Of a stretch of DNA of 64,000 bases, positions 20,849 to 30,232 are shown in pieces. The position numbers and the translations under genes were made by a program. Position 1 is the first letter of the stretch; every line of letters begins with the position of its first letter. The stretch covers positions 17,317 through 81,316 of the forward strand of contig NZ_NLFK01000010.1 of assembly GCF_002263215.1 (NCBI RefSeq), written 5' to 3'. A model generated the notes under the pieces. It was not told the DNA's origin. It made no database searches and saw nothing but the letters and a program-made list of their open reading frames with translations. This stretch comes from Actinobacillus seminis. GTDB taxonomy: Bacteria > Pseudomonadota > Gammaproteobacteria > Enterobacterales > Pasteurellaceae.

Positions 20849-22359
20849 ATGTCAGAAAAAAATACATCATTGCGCTAGATCAAGGCACAACCAGTTCAAG
20901 AGCGGTTTTATTAGATCACAACGCGAATGTCGTCGAAATCGCACAGCGCGAATTCACGCAAATTTATCCGCAAGCCGGTTGGGTTGAACATAACCCAATG
21001 GAAATTTGGGCAACTCAAAGCTCAACTTTAAACGAAGTGGTAGCAAAAGCAGGGATTACTTCGGATGAAATTGCTGCAATCGGTATCACAAACCAACGCG
21101 AAACAACGATTGTTTGGGAAAAAGCAACCGGCACGCCGGTTTATAACGCTATTGTATGGCAATGTCGTCGTACATCTAATATTACGGATAAACTCAAAAC
21201 GGACGGTCATGAAGACTATATTCGCAATACTACAGGTTTAGTGGTTGACCCTTATTTCTCCGGTACAAAAGTAAAATGGATTTTAGATAACGTTGAAGGC
21301 GCGCGCGAAAAAGCAGAGCGCGGCGAGTTGTTATTTGGTACCGTTGATACTTGGTTAGTTTGGAAATTAACTCAAGGTCGTGTTCACGTAACGGATTACA
21401 CCAATGCTTCACGTACCATGTTATTCAACATCCACACCAAACAATGGGATGACAACATGTTGGAATTATTAAATATTCCACGTTCAATGTTGCCGGAAGT
21501 CAGAAACTCTTCTGAAGTCTATGGTCAAACCAACATTGGTGGTAAAGGTGGGGTTCGTATCCCTGTGGCAGGCATTGCAGGAGACCAACAAGCGGCGTTA
21601 TTCGGTCATTTATGCGTTAACGCAGGTCAAGCAAAAAATACCTATGGTACAGGTTGCTTTATGTTGTTACACACAGGTGACAACGCAATTACATCCCAAA
21701 ATGGCTTATTAACGACTATCGCATGTAATGCTAAAGGCGAACCTGCTTACGCGCTGGAAGGCTCTGTATTTATCGCCGGCGCCTCCATTCAATGGTTACG
21801 TGATGAGCTCAAAATCGTTCATGACAGCCACGACAGTGAATACTTTGCAACTAAAGTACCAAACTCCAATGGTGTTTATGTCGTTCCTGCATTCACCGGT
21901 TTAGGTGCGCCATATTGGGATCCGTATGCACGCGGTGCAATCTTAGGATTATCTCGCGGCGCAAATCGCAACCATATTGTTCGTGCAACGCTCGAATCAA
22001 TTGCTTACCAAACACGTGATGTATTAGAAGCCATGCAAGCGGATTCCGGCAGCAAACTTCAATACTTACGCGTTGACGGCGGAGCCACCGCGAATAACTT
22101 CTTAATGCAGTTCCAATCTGATATTTTAGATGTTAATGTTGAACGTCCAGTAGTGAAAGAGGTCACTGCATTAGGTGCAGCATATCTTGCCGGTCTTGCT
22201 GTTGGTTTCTGGAAAGATTTAAGCGAACTTCAAGACAAAGCACGTGTAGAACGCACATTCACGCCGGATAATGACAACGAAAAACGCGAACGTCGCTATA
22301 AAGGCTGGAAAAAAGCGGTTAAACGTGCATTAGCATGGGAAAATGATCTCTCTGATTAA
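20849..22359 (+). CDS. glpK: Glycerol kinase, with frame break at codon 5
   Basis: FGGY-family kinase converting glycerol to glycerol-3-phosphate. [14 protein letters not shown] near the N-terminus, the [12 protein letters not shown] loop and the late GGATANN motif are present. The expected start is ATG at 20849 with AGGA at 20837-20840, giving MSEK then a run of A. The run at 20856-20862 has 7 A; 8 are needed for the product to continue as [12 protein letters not shown]. As written, translation from this ATG stops after 9 codons (TAG at 20876). With one A added the length is 503 residues, the family norm. In the written sequence the main frame opens only at a TTG at 20821 without ribosome site. 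Confidence 0.9.
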
Positions 22360-22369
22360 TTTCGCTCTT

Positions 22370-22405
22370 TTAGTATACGATTATCGCAAGATAATCGTAT
22401 ACTAA
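22370..22405 (+). terminator. Long perfect hairpin after glpK
   Basis: Sixteen-base perfect arms (22370-22385 and 22390-22405) closed by a GCAA tetraloop, 10 bases after the glpK stop. There is no immediate T-run on the plus strand, so it may protect the mRNA end as much as terminate. Confidence 0.75.
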
Positions 22406-22499
22406 TGTTCCTTTTAGAAAAAAACGAAAATAAAAAACACCTTACATCTGTAAACTCAATCTAATATCGCTCAAATTTTATAAAATACGAATAATTTTT

Positions 22500-22515
22500 T
22501 GTGAGAGCCATCACA
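22500..22515. promoter_or_regulatory. CRP site upstream of glpT
   Basis: TGTGA-GAGCCA-TCACA is a perfect match to the core CRP consensus, about 115 bases before the glpT start. Confidence 0.85.
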
Positions 22516-22569
22516 ATATAAAAATTATCTTCTTTTATTTTTTCTTTTTTTAGTTATCATCACAAAAAA

Positions 22570-22587
22570 ATATTCATAAATGAACAT
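22570..22587. promoter_or_regulatory. Candidate GlpR operator at glpT
   Basis: ATATTC-ATAAAT-GAACAT, one mismatch from ATGTTC-N6-GAACAT, about 40 bases before the glpT start. Confidence 0.65.
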
Positions 22588-22628
22588 TTTTCTAAAGTAA
22601 TATAATTAATAACAGTTGGAGATTTCTT

Positions 22629-24074
22629 ATGTTTGGTCCATTTAAACCCGCTCCCCACATTGCGGAGCTACCTCAAGACAAAATCGATCCAACCTATAAA
22701 CGCTTACGTTGGCAAGTGTTTATGGGGATCTTTTTTGGTTATGCCGCCTATTATTTCGTACGTGCTAACTTCGACTTAGCGCAAAAAGGGTTAATTGAAG
22801 CGGGTCTTTATAACAAAGCTGAATTAGGAATTATCGGTACCGGTGCCGGTCTTGCCTACGGATTATCAAAATTTGTGATGGCAAGTATTTCTGACCGATC
22901 AAATCCAAAAGTCTTCTTACCGTTCGGTTTATTATTATCCGGTTTATGTATGACCATGATGGGGTTAATGCCTTGGGCAACTTCCGGTATCGCAGTCATG
23001 TTTGTTATGATCTTCCTAAATGGTTGGTTCCAAGGAATGGGTTGGCCTCCTTGCGGTCGTACTATGGTGCACTGGTGGTCAAAATCCGAACGCGGTACTA
23101 TCGTATCCATTTGGAACTGTGCACATAACATCGGCGGCATGATGCCTGGCTTAATGGTCTTATTAGCCAGCGCATTATATTTCAGTACACACGGAGTTGA
23201 AGCAACTGCTAAAGACGTATGGCAACAAGCTCTCTACTATCCGGGTATTGCCGCAATGGTTTGTGCAATCCCTGTATATTTTGTGATGAAAGATACTCCA
23301 CAATCTTGCGGTTTACCATCCATCGAAAAATATAAAAATGACTATCCGGATGATTACAACGAAAAAACTTACGAACACGATTTAACTACGAAAGAAATCT
23401 TCGTTACTTACGTGTTAAAAAACCGTTTATTATGGTACATTGCAATCGCTAATGTATTCGTCTATTTAATTCGTTATGGCGTCTTAAAATGGTCTCCGGT
23501 TTACCTTGGTGAAGTAAAACACTTCAACATTAAAGGTACCGCTTGGGCATATACCATCTATGAATTAGCCGCAGTACCGGGTACTTTAATCTGTGGTTGG
23601 GTATCAGATAAATTATTCAAAGGTAAACGTGGTTTAACCGGTTTCATCTTCATGATTTTAACAACTGCGGCGGTTATCGCTTTATGGTTAAATCCGGCAA
23701 CCCCTGAAGCGGAATTAGCCCTTTATGCGGATAAAGCGTGGTATCAAAACCCATATCAATTAACTGACTTTATCTTAATGACCACAATCGGTTTCTTAAT
23801 CTATGGTCCGGTAATGTTAATTGGTTTACACGCACTTGAACTTGCCCCGAAAAAAGCCGCGGGTACTTCAGCAGGTTTCACCGGTTTATTCGGTTACTTA
23901 GGTGGTACAGTTTCCGCTTCTGCGGTAGTCGGTTGGGCAGCCGAGTACTATGGCTGGGACGGTGGTTTCTATGTCATGATCACCGGCGGTGTGTTAGCGA
24001 TCTTGTTAATGTTCATTACCATGATTGAAGAAAGTAAGCACAAAGCGAAATTAAACGACCACTATGGTAAATAA
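22629..24074 (+). CDS. glpT: Glycerol-3-phosphate/phosphate antiporter
   Basis: 481 residues, major-facilitator protein of the organophosphate:phosphate antiporter family with twelve membrane segments. The N-terminus ([15 protein letters not shown], then [23 protein letters not shown]) and [19 protein letters not shown] are characteristic of GlpT. GGAG precedes the ATG. It has its own promoter with a perfect CRP site and a GlpR-like palindrome, and ends in a hairpin terminator. Confidence 0.96.
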   Translation: MFGPFKPAPHIAELPQDKIDPTYKRLRWQVFMGIFFGYAAYYFVRANFDLAQKGLIEAGLYNKAELGIIGTGAGLAYGLSKFVMASISDRSNPKVFLPFGLLLSGLCMTMMGLMPWATSGIAVMFVMIFLNGWFQGMGWPPCGRTMVHWWSKSERGTIVSIWNCAHNIGGMMPGLMVLLASALYFSTHGVEATAKDVWQQALYYPGIAAMVCAIPVYFVMKDTPQSCGLPSIEKYKNDYPDDYNEKTYEHDLTTKEIFVTYVLKNRLLWYIAIANVFVYLIRYGVLKWSPVYLGEVKHFNIKGTAWAYTIYELAAVPGTLICGWVSDKLFKGKRGLTGFIFMILTTAAVIALWLNPATPEAELALYADKAWYQNPYQLTDFILMTTIGFLIYGPVMLIGLHALELAPKKAAGTSAGFTGLFGYLGGTVSASAVVGWAAEYYGWDGGFYVMITGGVLAILLMFITMIEESKHKAKLNDHYGK

Positions 24075-24088
24075 TGATTGATGATTAT

Positions 24089-24119
24089 AAAGGAAGGGTG
24101 TTTATACTCTTCCTTTTTT
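24089..24119 (+). terminator. Terminator after glpT
   Basis: Arms AAAGGAAGGGT (24089-24099) and ACTCTTCCTTT (24106-24116) with one mismatch, followed by T residues, 14 bases after the glpT stop. Confidence 0.8.
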
Positions 24120-24195
24120 AACAAACTACACCTCGAAACAGATAGCATTTTATTAACATTTAATATTAATTAACCGATAAGAAGAAAAGGTGAAT

Positions 24196-24929
24196 ATGAC
24201 GTATTTATTTAAATTAAGTTTAATCGGTTTAACTATTATCGCGGCGGCGTGTTCAGCTAATGCAAAGGGACCTAAAATACCTTACTCTCATCAAGGCGTT
24301 ACGGCAATTGATGATAACTATAAGAAAGAAGTGAAATGGGTTTCAGTAGAAGATATTGCAGAACAATTAAAAGGCAAACCGCCAATGACGGTAAGTTTTG
24401 ATGTTGATGATACCACTTTAGTTTCTTCTCAATGTTTTTATTATGGAAAAAAACATTTTCACCTAATAGTTTTGATTATTTGCATAATCAAGCTTATTGG
24501 AATTTTGTAGCTGATGGCTGCGATAAATATTCTATTCCAAAAGAATCTGCAAAACGGATTATTGATATGCACCAAGCGCGTGGAGACCAAATTATCTTCA
24601 TTACAGGACGTACCCCACATGAAAATCATAAAGCGGATCAAATCGATCAATTAGGACGTATTTTAGAACAAGCTTTCCAAATTAAAAATATGCAACCTGT
24701 TAACTATACGAAAGATACTCCCGTTGAACCTTATAAATATGATAAAACGAAATATATAGTAGATCACAAAGTGGCAATTCATTATGGAGATAGCAACGAT
24801 GATATTCTTGCTGCTCGTGAAGCAGGTATTCGTGGTATTCGCGTAATTCGTTCAGCTGTCAGTACCAACCGCCCATTACCATTGAATGGTGGCTATGGCG
24901 AAGAAGTTGTTGTGGATTCATCTTACTAA
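24196..24929 (+). pseudogene. aphA: Class B acid phosphatase AphA, frameshifted
   Basis: Periplasmic HAD-type phosphatase releasing phosphate from nucleotides and other monoesters. ATG at 24196 follows AAGGTG; an N-terminal export signal ends near ACSANA. The nucleophile motif FDVDDTTL is in the first frame; after a run of 7 A (24447-24453) the match moves to another frame with [26 protein letters not shown] and the C-terminus [10 protein letters not shown]. Adding one A joins the parts as YYGKKTFSP and gives 244 residues, near the 237 of E. coli AphA. It lies between glpT and glpQ, consistent with scavenging organic phosphate. Confidence 0.85.
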
Positions 24930-25010
24930 AATGAAATGATATGCAATAATATATCGTAAAAATAAATACTTTTTTAACCGCACTATACCTGTCAAAATAG
25001 GAGATTTTTT

Positions 25011-26099
25011 ATGAAAATAAAAACAGCGTTAACCCTAGCTGCATTAGCAACATTAACCGCTTGCAGTAACCAAGCTCAGCTACAACAAATGAATAACAAA
25101 GAAAAGATAGTCATTGCCCATCGTGGTGCAAGCGGTTACTTACCTGAACATACTTTAGAAAGTAAAGCGCTTGCCTTTGGTCAAAAAGCAGATTATTTAG
25201 AACAAGATTTAGCAATGACCAAAGATAATCAATTAGTGGTAATTCATGATCATTTCTTAGATGGCTTAACCGACGTAGCGAAAAAATTCCCTAACCGCCA
25301 TCGTAAAGATGGGCGTTATTACGTCGTGGACTTTACCTTAAAAGAAATTCAAAGTTTAGAAATGACCGAGAATTTCAAAGTGGAAAACGGAAAACAAGTT
25401 CAGGTTTATCCAAACCGATTCCCAATGTGGAAATCCCATTTCCGCATCCATACATTTGAAGAAGAAATTGAATTTATCCAAGGTTTAGAAAAATCAACCG
25501 GTAAAAAAATCGGTATTTATCCGGAAATTAAAGCTCCTTGGCTACATCACCAAGAAGGAAAAGATATCGCCTTTGCCACCTTAAAAGTCTTACAAAAATA
25601 CGGTTACACGCAAAAAAATGCTCCTGTTTATCTACAAACCTTTGATTTCAATGAATTAAAACGGATCAAAACTGAACTGTTACCAAAACTCGGCATGGAT
25701 ATCAAATTGGTACAGCTTATTGCCTACAGCGATTGGGGGGAAACACAAGAAAAAGATGCCAATGGTAAATGGGTAAACTACGATTACGATTGGATGTTTA
25801 AAGATGGCGCAATGGCGGAAGTAGCAAAATATGCTGATGGCGTAGGACCGGGCTGGTATATGTTGATTGATGATAAAGCTTCAACACCAAACCATATTGT
25901 TTACACACCGTTAGTCAAAGAATTAGCGAAATATCCGGTCGAAGTTCACCCTTATACCGTTCGCAAAGATGCCTTGCCGAATTTCTTTAGTAACGTCAAC
26001 CAAATGTATGATGCATTATTAAATAATGCCGGTGCAACAGGTATTTTTACTGATTTCCCTGATACTGCGGTTAAATTTCTGAAATCCGAGCAAAAATAA
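25011..26099 (+). CDS. glpQ: Glycerophosphodiester phosphodiesterase, lipoprotein (protein D type)
   Basis: 362 residues. Lipoprotein signal with lipobox LTAC (Cys18), then the GDPD domain beginning IAHRGASGYLPEHT and the acidic metal site in EQDLAMTKD and IHDHFLDGLTDV. It hydrolyses glycerophosphodiesters to glycerol-3-phosphate, which GlpT imports. In Haemophilus the orthologue is the surface lipoprotein called protein D. AGGAG precedes the ATG; a terminator follows. Confidence 0.95.
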   Translation: MKIKTALTLAALATLTACSNQAQLQQMNNKEKIVIAHRGASGYLPEHTLESKALAFGQKADYLEQDLAMTKDNQLVVIHDHFLDGLTDVAKKFPNRHRKDGRYYVVDFTLKEIQSLEMTENFKVENGKQVQVYPNRFPMWKSHFRIHTFEEEIEFIQGLEKSTGKKIGIYPEIKAPWLHHQEGKDIAFATLKVLQKYGYTQKNAPVYLQTFDFNELKRIKTELLPKLGMDIKLVQLIAYSDWGETQEKDANGKWVNYDYDWMFKDGAMAEVAKYADGVGPGWYMLIDDKASTPNHIVYTPLVKELAKYPVEVHPYTVRKDALPNFFSNVNQMYDALLNNAGATGIFTDFPDTAVKFLKSEQK

Positions 26100-26128
26100 T
26101 ACCTTCTTATTATTTTCATCTCTTCCTA

Positions 26129-26159
26129 ATACGGTTGCTTCATGTGACCGTATTTTTTT
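26129..26159 (+). terminator. Terminator after glpQ
   Basis: Stem ATACGGT (26129-26135) / ACCGTAT (26147-26153) followed by a T-run. Confidence 0.85.
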
Positions 26160-26278
26160 GAAAAATTTATTTTAAAATATTCTAAAATCCAGACTGCACT
26201 TTTTATTTTTCATTTTGTATAAAATCATCTCAAAACACATATAAACCATCATAAAAACTAGCCTAAAAGCAAAATTTT

Positions 26279-26296
26279 TTGAGATCAATATCTCAA
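26279..26296. promoter_or_regulatory. Candidate IolR-type operator 1 at iolC
   Basis: Perfect palindrome TTGAGA-TCAATA-TCTCAA (6-N6-6), 43 bases centre to centre from the next site, close to four helical turns. Confidence 0.6.
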
Positions 26297-26321
26297 ATAA
26301 TAATTTTACCTCTTGAGTTTT

Positions 26322-26339
26322 TTGAAATATATGTTTCAA
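26322..26339. promoter_or_regulatory. Candidate IolR-type operator 2 at iolC
   Basis: Palindrome with perfect arms TTGAAA-TATATG-TTTCAA, about 60 bases before the iolC start. It has the same arms and spacing as the site at 36958-36975 before iolA/iolB. It resembles the GGAA-N6-TTCC motif described for IolR of rhizobia. Confidence 0.65.
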
Positions 26340-26398
26340 TTTAACCATCAAATAATAAGTTAGGATTTGTGATTAATTCATCACTAAGGAAAAGCACA

Positions 26399-28366
26399 AT
26401 GAAAACAGAAAAAACATTAGATCTTATCTGTCTTGGACGTGTCGCGGTTGATTTATATGCGCAACAAATCGGTTCACGCTTAGAAGATGTCAGCTCATTT
26501 GCCAAATATTTAGGCGGTTCTTCCGGCAATGTCGCTTATGGAACAGCAGTTCAAGGCGTTAAATCATCCATGTTGGCACGCGTCGGAGATGAGCATATGG
26601 GGCGATTCTTACGCGAAGAATTACAACGTGTCGGTGTTGATACCGGTCATTTAATCACGGACAAAGAACGCCTTACTGCTCTCGTCATTTTAGGTATTAA
26701 GGATCAAGATACTTTTCCACTCATTTTTTATCGTGATAATTGTGCCGATATGGCAATTAGTGCAGAAGATTTTGATGAAGCCTATATTGCCTCTGCCAAA
26801 GCTTTAGCTATCACGGGAACCCATCTTTCCCACCCTAAAACTCGCCATGCGGTCTTAACCGCTCTTGAATATGCCGGTCGTAATGGAACCAAACGCCTGT
26901 TGGATATTGACTATCGTCCAGTACTTTGGGGCTTAACTTCCCTCGGGGATGGTGAAACTCGTTTCATTGATTCTGAAGCAGTAACTAAATCGTTACAAGA
27001 AGTATTACATCATTTTGATGTACTGGTCGGTACCGAAGAAGAATTTCACATTGCCGGAGGTTCTACAGATACACTAACTGCGTTGAAAAATGTGCGCAAA
27101 GTCAGCCAAGCCACATTAGTTTGCAAACGCGGCGCACTAGGTTGCTCCGTCTTTGAAAGCTCCATTCCGGATGATCTTGATGGAGGTATTAATGTCTATG
27201 GCGTACGAGTTGAGGTGCTGAATGTGTTAGGTGCGGGAGATGCCTTTATGTCCGGGTTATTACGCGGTTATATTAATGGCGAAAGCTGGGAACAATGCTG
27301 TCGCTATGCCAATGCCTGTGGCGCATTGGTGGTTTCTCGTCATGGTTGTGCTCCGGCAATGCCGACCAAAGCGGAATTGGACGATTACCTCTCCCGCGCG
27401 GAATCCGTACCTCGTCCGGATTTGGATGCTCAATTAAACCATCTGCACCGAGTTACCACACGTAAAACACAATGGGATGATCTCTGCATTTTTGCCTTTG
27501 ATCACCGCAAACAACTGGTCGATATGGCGGAAAAAAGTGGTGCGGATCCCAAACGCATACCGAAATTAAAAACACTCTTATTGCAAGCGGCGGTACAAAC
27601 TGCCAAAGAAGAAGGCATTTATAACGGTCATGCCGGTATTTTAGCAGATACCACTTTCGGTCAAGCGGCACTTAATGAAATCACCGGTAAAAAATGGTGG
27701 ATTGGGCGTCCGATCGAATTACCATCCTCACGTCCATTGCGTTTAGAACACGGTGATTTAGGCAGTCAACTCATTAACTGGCCAACAGAACATGTTGTCA
27801 AATGCCTCGTATTCTATCATCCGGCAGATAAAGCAGAAATGAAAGCAGATCAAGATGCGACCTTACAACAAGTGTATCAAGCCTGCTGCCGCACCGGTCA
27901 CGAGCTATTGCTCGAAATTATTCTTCCAGCCGATATGGAACAAAAAGAAAGCTATTATGTTGATATGGTTACCCATTTCTATCACCTTGGTATCAAACCT
28001 GACTGGTGGAAATTACCGGGCGTATCTACTGAAACTTGGGCAGCATTAAGCAAAGTAATCGAACAAAACGACCCCCACTGTCGAGGAGTTCTGATCCTTG
28101 GCTTAGACGCACCGGAAAGTGTCTTTGAAGCAGTATTCAAAGCCTCCGCCAACGCACCGTTAGTCAAAGGTTTTGCCGTCGGTCGCACCATTTTCAGTCA
28201 ACCGTCTGCCGATTGGCTTGCAGGTAAATTGGATGATAAAGGCTTAATTAAAGAAATCTCCGAACGCTACAGAAGATTAATTAAACTGTGGAAAAACCGA
28301 AAAACTAAACCATTCAAACAAGGGTTCCTACGAGAACCCTTAATTTTTGCTAAAATCACGCTATAA
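26399..28366 (+). CDS. iolC: Bifunctional 5-dehydro-2-deoxygluconokinase (IolC) with DUF2090 domain
   Basis: 655 residues as written, from ATG at 26399 (AAGGAAAAG upstream). Residues about 6-325 are a PfkB-type kinase (LGRVAVDLYAQQIG, GGSSGNVAYG, NVLGAGDAF) that phosphorylates 2-deoxy-5-keto-gluconate in inositol breakdown. Residues about 345-635 are a DUF2090 aldolase-like domain (CIFAFDHRKQLVDMA), the usual fusion in proteobacteria and a candidate for the next aldolase step. The last 20 or so residues are not family-like: a stop at 28306-28308 would be in frame if one base were added in the nearby A5 runs, and the terminator hairpin at 28320 lies inside the present reading frame. Confidence 0.93.
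   Translation: MKTEKTLDLICLGRVAVDLYAQQIGSRLEDVSSFAKYLGGSSGNVAYGTAVQGVKSSMLARVGDEHMGRFLREELQRVGVDTGHLITDKERLTALVILGIKDQDTFPLIFYRDNCADMAISAEDFDEAYIASAKALAITGTHLSHPKTRHAVLTALEYAGRNGTKRLLDIDYRPVLWGLTSLGDGETRFIDSEAVTKSLQEVLHHFDVLVGTEEEFHIAGGSTDTLTALKNVRKVSQATLVCKRGALGCSVFESSIPDDLDGGINVYGVRVEVLNVLGAGDAFMSGLLRGYINGESWEQCCRYANACGALVVSRHGCAPAMPTKAELDDYLSRAESVPRPDLDAQLNHLHRVTTRKTQWDDLCIFAFDHRKQLVDMAEKSGADPKRIPKLKTLLLQAAVQTAKEEGIYNGHAGILADTTFGQAALNEITGKKWWIGRPIELPSSRPLRLEHGDLGSQLINWPTEHVVKCLVFYHPADKAEMKADQDATLQQVYQACCRTGHELLLEIILPADMEQKESYYVDMVTHFYHLGIKPDWWKLPGVSTETWAALSKVIEQNDPHCRGVLILGLDAPESVFEAVFKASANAPLVKGFAVGRTIFSQPSADWLAGKLDDKGLIKEISERYRRLIKLWKNRKTKPFKQGFLREPLIFAKITL
28320..28346 (+). terminator. 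Terminator overlapping the 3' end of iolC
   Basis: Arms AAGGGTTC (28320-28327) and GAACCCTT (28334-28341) then AATTTTT. It lies inside the written iolC frame, which runs on to 28366. Confidence 0.8.
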
Positions 28367-28397
28367 TAACCTCATCTTCAACCAATCATTCCTCATT

Positions 28398-29138
28398 ATG
28401 CACACACTCATTTTTCTACACGGACTGTTAGGTTCAAATCAAGACTGGCAAAAAGTCATCGAAAAACTACCGCACTTTCACTGCATCAGTTTAGATCTCC
28501 CACTACACGCACAATCTCAACAATATCACGTGGAAAACTTTGAACAAACTTGCCGGTATCTTGCCACACAAATCCAACAACATATCGGCAATTCACCTTA
28601 TTTTTTAGTCGGTTATTCACTCGGCGGGCGTTTGGCATTATATTACAGCTTCCAGTTTCAACAAGCTAAAGGAAACCTACAAGGCATTATTTTGGAAGGC
28701 GCTAATCTTGGATTAAGTCGCGAAGCCGACCGCCTGACACGTTGGCAAAATGATGAGCTATGGGCGCAACGATTTGCACAAGAACCCATCCAAGAAGTCC
28801 TCAACGATTGGTATCAACAGCCCGTCTTCGCTCATTTAACCGACAGCGAACGCATGGCGCTCATCGAAAAACGCGCCGCTAATCAAGGCACAGCAATCGC
28901 CCAAATGCTGCGTGCCACCTCTCTTGCCAAACAACCTGACTTTAGATCCAAAGTACGCATAACTCGCCTGCCGATTTATTATCTTTGCGGCGAAAAAGAT
29001 CAAAAATTCCGCACCATTGCCGAACAAGACCGCCTCAATTTACGCCTTATCCCGCAAGCCGGACACAACGCCCATTTAGAAAATCCCCTCGCCTTCGCCA
29101 AGGCAATACAAGCGATTTTCAACATCACTCCCGCATAA
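28398..29138 (+). CDS. menH: 2-succinyl-6-hydroxy-2,4-cyclohexadiene-1-carboxylate synthase
   Basis: 246 residues from ATG at 28398 (MHTLIFLHGLLGSNQDW), an alpha/beta hydrolase of the MenH type in menaquinone synthesis. Oxyanion region LHGLLGS, nucleophile in VGYSLGGR, acid region CGEKDQKF and late histidine AGHNAH are all in place. The frame runs back to 28347 within the iolC end but that part is not family-like. It is not with other men genes here and is convergent with the ABC permease. Confidence 0.9.
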   Translation: MHTLIFLHGLLGSNQDWQKVIEKLPHFHCISLDLPLHAQSQQYHVENFEQTCRYLATQIQQHIGNSPYFLVGYSLGGRLALYYSFQFQQAKGNLQGIILEGANLGLSREADRLTRWQNDELWAQRFAQEPIQEVLNDWYQQPVFAHLTDSERMALIEKRAANQGTAIAQMLRATSLAKQPDFRSKVRITRLPIYYLCGEKDQKFRTIAEQDRLNLRLIPQAGHNAHLENPLAFAKAIQAIFNITPA

Positions 29139-29161
29139 GCCCCTGCATTAAATTTAACGCA

Positions 29162-29207
29162 AAAATTAACCGCAATTTTAGGCGCAGATCAAAGTGCGGT
29201 TAATTTT
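29162..29207. terminator. Bidirectional terminator built from an uptake signal and its imperfect mirror
   Basis: Arms 29162-29178 and 29191-29207 (17 bases, one mismatch). The right arm contains a full uptake signal AAGTGCGGT; the left arm has the mirror ACCGCAATT, one base changed. It lies between convergent menH and the permease gene. Confidence 0.85.
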
Positions 29208-29228
29208 TATATTATTTACTAGGAGTAA

Positions 29229-30185
29229 CTAGGCGCCTTTTTTACGGCGTTTTAATGTATCAACTAAGACTGCAACAACAATGATGCCACCTTTGACAAT
29301 TTGTTGCCAATACGGGTCAACCCCTAACATATTTAAGCCTTTGTTTGTTGTACCGATAATTAATGCGCCAATGACGCACATAGGAATAGTACCAAATCCG
29401 CCAGTCAACGATACCCCTCCAATAACTGCCGCCGCAATAGCATCCAGCTCCCACGACAAACCATAAGAAGGGTTTCCAGCATAAGTTCTGGCAGCAAGCA
29501 GCGCACCGGCAAGTCCAGATAAAGCTCCGGCAAAGGTATAAACAAGAATTAAGGTTTTAGTGGTGTTAATTCCACAAATTTTAGCTGCATTTAAGTTGCC
29601 CCCTACCGCATAAACATGACGTCCAAAAGTGGAATGACTTAATAAAATATGAGAAATAATTACAATAAAAACATAGAGAATGACAAGACCGGGTAAACCA
29701 AAGATATCCATATCGGCAATCCAAGTAAAGGATTCGGAAGAAGCATCGATAGGACGACCATCAGAATATAATTGTGCCGCACCTCGTGCGATAATCATCA
29801 TACCCAATGTAGCAATAAACGGCGGAATACCTCCCAATGCTGTCAACCCGCCATTAATTGCGCCCATAAAAGCGCCGAGTACGAGCGATATGGCAAAGGC
29901 TAAAAGTGCAGCACTTACTGCATCACCACCAGTCACAACAGATGCTGCCACAACGGAAGTTAATGCAACCATTGAACCTGAGGATAAATCAATACCGGTA
30001 GTAATAATTGCAAAGGTCACCCCGATAGCAATAATACCGAACATAGAAACTTGCTCAATAATACTCCATACGGTACGGGTGGAAAAGAAACCGTCAATAG
30101 ACGCGGACAGAACTAAAAATAATGCAATCAGGATCAGAACCATTCCATATGCATTAATAATTTTTTTCAAAGAAACTTGTGACAT
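29229..30185 (-). CDS. Sugar ABC transporter permease (RbsC/inositol type)
   Basis: 318 residues with eight to ten membrane segments and the RbsC-family landmarks ITTGIDLSSGSMVAL near the N-terminus and LDAIAAAVIGGVSLTGGFGT near the C-terminus. Third part of an importer with the ATPase and two binding proteins on the same strand. Since it stands among iol genes, myo-inositol or a related cyclitol is the most likely substrate; ribose is less likely because a separate full rbs operon is at 53-57 kb. Confidence 0.9.
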   Translation of the reverse strand: MSQVSLKKIINAYGMVLILIALFLVLSASIDGFFSTRTVWSIIEQVSMFGIIAIGVTFAIITTGIDLSSGSMVALTSVVAASVVTGGDAVSAALLAFAISLVLGAFMGAINGGLTALGGIPPFIATLGMMIIARGAAQLYSDGRPIDASSESFTWIADMDIFGLPGLVILYVFIVIISHILLSHSTFGRHVYAVGGNLNAAKICGINTTKTLILVYTFAGALSGLAGALLAARTYAGNPSYGLSWELDAIAAAVIGGVSLTGGFGTIPMCVIGALIIGTTNKGLNMLGVDPYWQQIVKGGIIVVAVLVDTLKRRKKGA

Positions 30186-30232
30186 AATTCGTACCTCGTT
30201 TGTTATTTTTAAACAAATTTTGTATCTATAAA

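Noticed and set aside
26369..26386. TGTGA ... TCACT in front of iolC as a CRP site
   Set aside because: The spacer is 8 bases, not 6, and the element overlaps the ribosome site region.
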